The notes below the pieces were generated by a model. It saw nothing but the letters and a program-made list of their open reading frames with translations, ran no database searches and was not told where the DNA came from. A stretch of DNA of 23,938 bases, taken from contig UQYT01000037.1 in NCBI GenBank assembly GCA_900545405.1, positions 1 to 23,938 of the forward strand, given 5' to 3'. The stretch is from an uncultured Eubacteriales bacterium (lineage in GTDB: Bacteria > Bacillota > Clostridia > Oscillospirales > Oscillospiraceae). Shown in pieces: positions 23,416-23,938 of the stretch (its first letter is position 1; every line of letters begins with the position of its first letter). The position numbers and the translations under genes are program-made.

Positions 23416-23938
23416 TTACTTGCTGATGCCCTCCAGGAAGCGCTTGACCATGACGCGGACCTCCTGGATCTTGTACTCGTTGTTGCGGATGGGCAGGGCG
23501 CCCTCGACGGAGAGCTCCGCGGCCTTGGCGATGACCTCGTCGGTCAGCTCCTTGCCCGCGAGGTACTCCTCGACCTTGGTGAGCTCCACCGGCACGGGGG
23601 CGACGCCGCCGAGCACGAGGCGGATGTCCTTGCCGCCGGCCTTGTAGCTCGTGGCGAGGGACACTATGGCGAAGTCGAGGCTCTTGCGGATGCGGAACTT
23701 CTCGTAGTGGGTAACGGCCTCGGCGTCGGGCTTGACGACGATCTCCTTGACGATCTCGCCCGGCTCGAGCTGGTCCTTGGTGTCGAGGTGCTCGGTGAAG
23801 AACTCGGCGGCCTTTATCGTGCGCTTGGTGGTCACGATGTCGGCGTCGAGCAGCAGCAGCGCGGGGCTGATGTCGCTGGCGTTGACGGAGTAGCAGCCGC
23901 AGTTCATGCAGCGCCTGGCCTCGGCCTCGGCGGCCTCC
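23416..23938 (-). CDS. FAD oxidoreductase with molybdopterin-dehydrogenase-type FAD domain (5' part outside window)
   Basis: Only the C-terminal about 174 residues are present; the frame stays open to the window edge, so the ATG at 23907 is probably internal. The visible part resembles the FAD-binding subunit of xanthine/CO dehydrogenases: ADIVTTKRTIKAAEFF, LEPGEIVKEIVVK, then FRIRKSLDFAIVSLA and LVLGGVAPVPVELTKVE of the CO-dehydrogenase-flavoprotein C-terminal domain. Just upstream is EARRCMNCGC, the R-C-x2-C-x-C motif of GltD-type oxidoreductases, so the whole protein is likely a fusion of a pyridine-nucleotide oxidoreductase and this FAD domain. Such fusions accompany purine or hydroxylase pathways in Clostridia. 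MFS and regulator genes follow. Confidence 0.75.
   Translation of the reverse strand, partial: EAAEAEARRCMNCGCYSVNASDISPALLLLDADIVTTKRTIKAAEFFTEHLDTKDQLEPGEIVKEIVVKPDAEAVTHYEKFRIRKSLDFAIVSLATSYKAGGKDIRLVLGGVAPVPVELTKVEEYLAGKELTDEVIAKAAELSVEGALPIRNNEYKIQEVRVMVKRFLEGISK

Overview
The window looks like chromosome of a high-GC anaerobic gut Clostridia, most likely the Oscillospiraceae. Supporting signs are a Firmicutes-type dgt–dnaG–rpoD cluster, AGGAGG ribosome-binding sites, a CIRCE-controlled groESL operon, and a fused molybdopterin-dehydrogenase FAD protein. The genus cannot be named from this sequence alone.

Layout. Bases 1-297 hold a structured repeat. 298-2330 is a minus-strand YtrA-like GntR / ABC ATPase / permease operon with a clear promoter and an operator next to it. 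2364-7127 runs on the plus strand: a YigZ/IMPACT protein, dGTPase, primase and the principal sigma factor. 7128-8015 has no gene but is dense in inverted repeats. 8016-10401 (minus) is the carbon-starvation transporter CstA, translationally coupled to a small unrecognised protein. 10529-12674 (plus) is a THUMP RNA methyltransferase overlapping a diacylglycerol-kinase-family lipid kinase. 12744-14832 is groES-groEL. Then come a GNAT acetyltransferase, a convergent PatB/MalY C-S lyase, a small Thr-Pro-rich anchored protein, a zinc alcohol dehydrogenase and a nucleotidyltransferase. 19100-19715 (minus) is a YgjP-type metallopeptidase with its own promoter. 19719-23938 (minus) is one gene train: a partial FAD oxidoreductase, an MFS transporter, a zinc-ribbon protein, a protein resembling a THEP1 NTPase without its P-loop lysine, a cysteine-rich Crp/Fnr regulator, and an IscU/NifU-like protein without its cysteines.

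The two most interesting items are these. (1) A modular multi-hairpin repeat family is present as two long copies (1-260 and about 7140-7477) and two shorter or diverged ones (7560-7736 and 7841-7948). Its stems differ in sequence between copies but stay complementary, including two paired compensatory substitutions in the core hairpin. Three of the four copies lie directly downstream of a gene, in the same orientation to that gene and with the core beyond a terminator. (2) The regulator cluster at 19750-22120 holds two proteins that look like catalytically dead relatives of known folds, placed around a cysteine-rich Crp/Fnr protein. Both proposals rest on reading by eye and need alignment and database comparison.
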